A stretch of 8,856 nt of DNA from an uncultured Bacilli bacterium. GTDB lineage: Bacteria > Bacillota_I > Bacilli_A > RF39 > UBA660. Of the stretch, positions 6,212-8,856 are shown piece after piece. A model generated the notes under the pieces. It had not been told where the DNA came from and did not search any database. It saw nothing but the letters and a program-made list of their open reading frames with translations. The number at the start of each line of letters is the position of its first letter. Position 1 is the first letter of the stretch. The DNA lies in contig CALVQP010000048.1 of NCBI GenBank assembly GCA_944358225.1, positions 1-8,856 on the forward strand, read 5' to 3'. A program made the position numbers and the translations under genes.

Positions 6212-6230
6212 CAATGAGAAAGGAGAAATT

Positions 6231-8186
6231 ATGTTTAAATTACATTCGGCTTTTCAAGCTAGTGGAGATCAGCCTCAAGCAATAAAAAAATTAGTTGAAG
6301 GTATTAAAGCTGGCAAAAAAGATCAAGTATTACTCGGAGCAACTGGAACTGGAAAAACCTTTACAATTGCTAATGTTATTAAAGAAGTAAACAAACCTAC
6401 ATTAGTTCTCGCTCATAACAAAACTTTAGCTGGGCAATTATATGCTGAATTTTGTGAACTTTTTCCTGAAGATAAAGTTAATTTGTTTATTTCATATTAT
6501 GACTACTATCAACCAGAAGCCTATGTAGCTTCTACTGATACTTATATTGAAAAAGATTCTTCAATCAATGATGAAATAGATGAATTGCGACATGCTGCTA
6601 CATCAGCCTTAATTAACAATCGTAATGTTATCATAGTTGCTTCTGTTTCTTGTATTTATAACATTGGTGAAAAAGAAGAGTATGAAAAAGGCATGCTAAC
6701 TTTAAATGTTGGTGATGTTATTAAAAGAAATGATATAATTAATAAACTTATTGATATGACTTATGAACGTAGTGAAATAGATTTTCATAGAGGAACATTT
6801 CGCGCTAAAGGAGATACTATTGAAATAATTCCTGTTAATGAAAAATCTTATGGTATTAAAATTGAACTTTTTGGTGATGAAATAGATCGAATTACGACCT
6901 TTGATCCATTGACGGGGACTATTATTCAAAACAAAAAAAGCATTTCTTTATTTCCAGCCTCTCATTTTGTAACTTCACCTGAAAAATTAACTATAGCAAT
7001 TAAAAGAATTCAAGATGAACTACAAGAGCGCTTAAAAGAGTTAAAATCTCAAAATAAGTTAATTGAAGAACAACGGTTAAGAGAACGAACATTATATGAT
7101 CTAGAAATGTTAAAAGAAACAGGATTTTGTAGTGGTATTGAAAACTATTCTAGTCATTTATCATTACGCGAACCAGGTCAAACTCCCAATACTTTAATTG
7201 ATTTTTTTCCAAAAGATTTCTTATTAGTAGTAGACGAATCACATGTTACTTTACCTCAGGTTAGAGGAATGTATAACGGTGACAGGGCTCGTAAACAAAA
7301 CTTAGTTGATTATGGGTTTCGATTGCCCAGTGCTTTAGATAATCGTCCGTTACAATTTGATGAGTTTAGAAGCAAAATAAATCAAGCGATCTATGTTTCA
7401 GCTACTCCAGGAGATTATGAATTAGAGCTTACTAATAATACATACGTAGAGCAAATTATTCGTCCGACTGGATTATTAGATCCAACCATAGAAGTAAAAC
7501 CTACTGAGGGTCAAATAGATGATATTATTGAACAAATTAGCAAAGTAAAAGAAAAAAATGAGCGCGTGTTAATAACTACTTTAACTATTAGAATGGCTGA
7601 AGAGTTAACTGATTATTTAAGTTCATTTAACATTAAAGTCGCTTACTTACATAGTGAAATAAAATCTTTAGAACGTTTAAAAATAATTCAACAATTACGT
7701 CTAGGAAAATACGATGTCGTCGTAGGAATAAACCTTTTACGTGAAGGGTTAGATATTCCAGAAGTAAGTCTAATTTGTATAATGGATGCCGATAAGCAAG
7801 GCTTCTTAAGATCAGCGCGTAGTTTAATCCAAACTATCGGCCGAACTGCTCGAAACGCTTCAGGACACGTAATAATGTATGCTGATACCATCAGTGAATC
7901 AATGGATTATGCTATTAAAGAAACAGCTCGTAGAAGGCAAATTCAGCAAAAATATAATGAAGAACATAATATTACTCCTAAAACAATTACTAAAAAAATT
8001 CAAGAAGTAGTGTCTAATGAAATTAATGAAGAATCTAAGCCTACAAAATCTACTAAATTAAGTAAAAAAGAAAAACAACAACTTATAAATACTTTAGAGC
8101 AAGAAATGAAAAAGGCTGCTAAAGAACTTGATTTTGAAAGAGCTATGCAACTTCGGGATGCTCTATTTGAAATAGAAAGTGAATAA
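6231..8186 (+). CDS. uvrB: UvrABC nucleotide excision repair system, subunit UvrB
   Basis: The protein has 651 aa, slightly short of the usual 655-680. The ATG at 6231 follows AAAGGAG at 6219-6225. UvrB receives damaged DNA from UvrA, opens and verifies the lesion, and then recruits UvrC for incision in the cytoplasm. Landmarks in order: the AGDQPQAI-type N-terminus (SGDQPQAI, 11-18), Walker A GATGTGKT (36-43), the beta-hairpin that inserts between strands (from SYYDYYQPEAYV, 88-99, through the IEKDSSIN stretch), Walker B-like VVDESH (333-338), VSATPG (389-394), RPTGLLDP (411-418), GINLLREGLDIPEV (499-512), the QTIGRTARN helicase motif (534-542), and the C-terminal UVR helical hairpin (about 616-648) that contacts UvrC. 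All key motifs are intact. uvrA is not downstream; a terminator and a convergent gene follow. Transcription probably starts from one or two promoters in the preceding gap. Confidence 0.98.
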   Translation: MFKLHSAFQASGDQPQAIKKLVEGIKAGKKDQVLLGATGTGKTFTIANVIKEVNKPTLVLAHNKTLAGQLYAEFCELFPEDKVNLFISYYDYYQPEAYVASTDTYIEKDSSINDEIDELRHAATSALINNRNVIIVASVSCIYNIGEKEEYEKGMLTLNVGDVIKRNDIINKLIDMTYERSEIDFHRGTFRAKGDTIEIIPVNEKSYGIKIELFGDEIDRITTFDPLTGTIIQNKKSISLFPASHFVTSPEKLTIAIKRIQDELQERLKELKSQNKLIEEQRLRERTLYDLEMLKETGFCSGIENYSSHLSLREPGQTPNTLIDFFPKDFLLVVDESHVTLPQVRGMYNGDRARKQNLVDYGFRLPSALDNRPLQFDEFRSKINQAIYVSATPGDYELELTNNTYVEQIIRPTGLLDPTIEVKPTEGQIDDIIEQISKVKEKNERVLITTLTIRMAEELTDYLSSFNIKVAYLHSEIKSLERLKIIQQLRLGKYDVVVGINLLREGLDIPEVSLICIMDADKQGFLRSARSLIQTIGRTARNASGHVIMYADTISESMDYAIKETARRRQIQQKYNEEHNITPKTITKKIQEVVSNEINEESKPTKSTKLSKKEKQQLINTLEQEMKKAAKELDFERAMQLRDALFEIESE

Positions 8187-8217
8187 AAGCATCACAAACT
8201 ATAACGTGATGCTTTTT
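8185..8217. terminator. Bidirectional terminator between uvrB and the convergent gene
   Basis: An 11-bp perfect stem, AAAAGCATCAC (8185-8195) and GTGATGCTTTT (8206-8216), has a 10-base loop. It ends in a T run on the plus strand and in TTTTATT on the minus strand. It starts within the uvrB stop codon and also contains the TGA stop (8194-8192) of the minus-strand gene, so both convergent genes share it. Confidence 0.85.
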
Positions 8218-8856
8218 GTTGACACATATCGGCTATTAAAATACAAAAATCTTGAATATTAATATTTTGATTATAATTATCTTTCAAATACATATTTATA
8301 AAATTTGGTAATTCATTAGGACTAATTACATTTTTCATTTTTTCTCGCAATAACTGAGTTCCATTATTAGTAAAACTTTCATAATTTCCTTGCAAAGCAG
8401 AATTTAATGCTCCATACAGGTGATTAAAACCATATTTAGAATAAGTAGCTATACAAATTTTGATAAAAAGTTCATATTTTGCATGATTAAATTCTAAGTT
8501 TTGAGGAACAACACCATATATATAATTTAATATATTACCGTCTATAATTTTAGCCACAGTTGAAGCAGATAAATATTTGCTGAATTTAGCTCTGTATCCA
8601 TTATCTCTAGTAATACCATTCAAATGGCCCTCTAGATAATACTTAATATATTTTGCGGTATCATTTATCCCATATTTTTTAGTAGCATAAATAATATAAT
8701 CATCTAATATTTCTTTTTGCAGGTTGGAATCATCTCTTACAGCATTAAATTCTAAGTTTTGAGGAACAACACCATATACATAATTTAATATATTACCGTC
8801 TATAATTTTAGCCACAGTTGAAGCAGATAAATATTTGCTGAATTTAGCTCTGTATC
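8192..8856 (-). CDS. C-terminal part of an unrecognised helical tandem-repeat protein (5' end outside window)
   Basis: The frame runs from the window end to a TGA at 8194-8192, giving 220 visible residues. No ATG start is seen. The GTG at 8815 is an internal Val inside the repeat, with no ribosome binding site, so the gene continues beyond 8856. The protein is Lys/Tyr/Asn-rich and predicted helical, with no membrane segment or signal. A block of about 38 residues, from GYRAKFSKYLSAS through IIDGNILNY to PQNLEFN, occurs twice, 86 residues apart, with one Ile/Val difference; the upstream copy is cut by the window end. Each block is followed by a diverged segment sharing a fingerprint: KYG(I/F)N, then (Y/A)L(E/Q)G ten residues on, (I/F)T and NG. 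The final segment (KYGFN to about IADMC) looks like an older, degenerate copy of the same domain. I do not recognise the family and assign no function. It converges on uvrB and shares its terminator. Confidence 0.75.
   Translation of the reverse strand, partial: YRAKFSKYLSASTVAKIIDGNILNYVYGVVPQNLEFNAVRDDSNLQKEILDDYIIYATKKYGINDTAKYIKYYLEGHLNGITRDNGYRAKFSKYLSASTVAKIIDGNILNYIYGVVPQNLEFNHAKYELFIKICIATYSKYGFNHLYGALNSALQGNYESFTNNGTQLLREKMKNVISPNELPNFINMYLKDNYNQNINIQDFCILIADMCQQKASRYSL
8486..8598 (-). repeat. 113-bp near-identical direct repeat, copy inside the minus-strand gene
   Basis: This segment matches 8744-8856 with a fixed offset of 258 bp (86 codons). There is one difference: T at 8521 against C at 8779, which changes Ile to Val. 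The match stops sharply at 8485/8743. Both copies are in the same reading frame. Confidence 0.95.
8744..8856 (-). repeat. 113-bp near-identical direct repeat, copy truncated by the window end
   Basis: This is the partner of 8486-8598. It reaches the last base of the window, so its true length and the number of further copies cannot be seen. The last 77 bases (8780-8856) are an exact copy of 8522-8598. Confidence 0.95.

Noticed and set aside
6702..6929. Minus-strand open frame of 75 codons
   Set aside because: It is antisense to conserved uvrB sequence and Asn/Phe/Ile-rich, with no sign of coding.
7688..7891. Minus-strand open frame of 67 codons
   Set aside because: It is antisense to the most conserved helicase motifs of uvrB; a shadow frame.
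8813..8815. GTG at 8815 as the start of the minus-strand gene
   Set aside because: The identical GTG in the second repeat copy is an internal Val, and the frame remains open to the window end.
8486..8856. CRISPR array or insertion-sequence ends for the repeats at 8486 and 8744
   Set aside because: Only two long copies, in frame within one coding sequence, with coding sequence between them and no inverted ends or transposase.
1..8856. Alternative genetic code (TGA as Trp), as in Mycoplasma relatives
   Set aside because: Trp codons are TGG, no gene has an in-frame TGA, and one gene ends at TGA inside its terminator, so the standard code fits.

Overview
This is a strongly AT-rich segment of a bacterial chromosome with short intergenic gaps, AAAGGAG-type ribosome binding sites, TATAAT/TTGACA promoters and compact T-tailed terminators. 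The envelope genes are Gram-positive in style: a class B-like sortase, a sortase substrate with a C-terminal sorting signal, and membrane-anchored exported proteins. The best guess is an uncultured low-GC Bacillota, perhaps a gut Bacilli/Erysipelotrichia-like or RF39-like lineage. The genetic code looks standard: seven visible genes stop at TAA, one stops at TGA, and no gene needs TGA read as Trp. No rRNA, tRNA, CRISPR array, transposase or phage gene was seen.

Layout. Bases 1-394 are the 3' end of an exported, Gly/Tyr/Asp-rich protein, followed by a terminator. Bases 600-1273 are one transcription unit for an unrecognised protein with two membrane segments. Bases 1272-2709 are a second unit for an unrecognised 441-aa protein with one N-terminal membrane anchor. 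Bases 2746-4560 are a sortase locus: a secreted substrate ending in NPNTSD, a hydrophobic segment and a basic tail, then an intergenic terminator, then the sortase. The substrate promoter sits among symmetric GTCAAT half-sites. Bases 4580-6004 encode a membrane-anchored family 3 glycoside hydrolase of the NagZ (beta-N-acetylhexosaminidase) type with an extra N-terminal beta-rich domain. Together, bases 1-6004 read as a cell-surface neighbourhood: exported proteins, the enzyme that anchors one of them, and a probable wall-sugar hydrolase.

Bases 6005-6230 are a regulatory gap with two operator-like palindromes at a promoter. Bases 6231-8186 are uvrB, the damage-recognition helicase-like subunit of the UvrABC nucleotide excision repair nuclease. 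It is not followed by uvrA. It ends in a terminator shared with a convergent minus-strand gene (8192 to the window end). That gene encodes an unrecognised helical, repeat-containing protein, and its 5' end lies outside the window.

The points most worth a second look are these. The sortase carries Lys where the family has its active-site Arg. The substrate promoter has a three-half-site symmetric element. The uvrB promoter carries a 12-bp perfect palindrome instead of a Bacillus-type LexA box. The minus-strand protein is a mosaic tandem-repeat protein, and its near-identical repeat runs to the last base of the window. The final 77 bases repeat exactly inside the window, which looks like a de Bruijn-graph contig end, so repeat number there should not be trusted.
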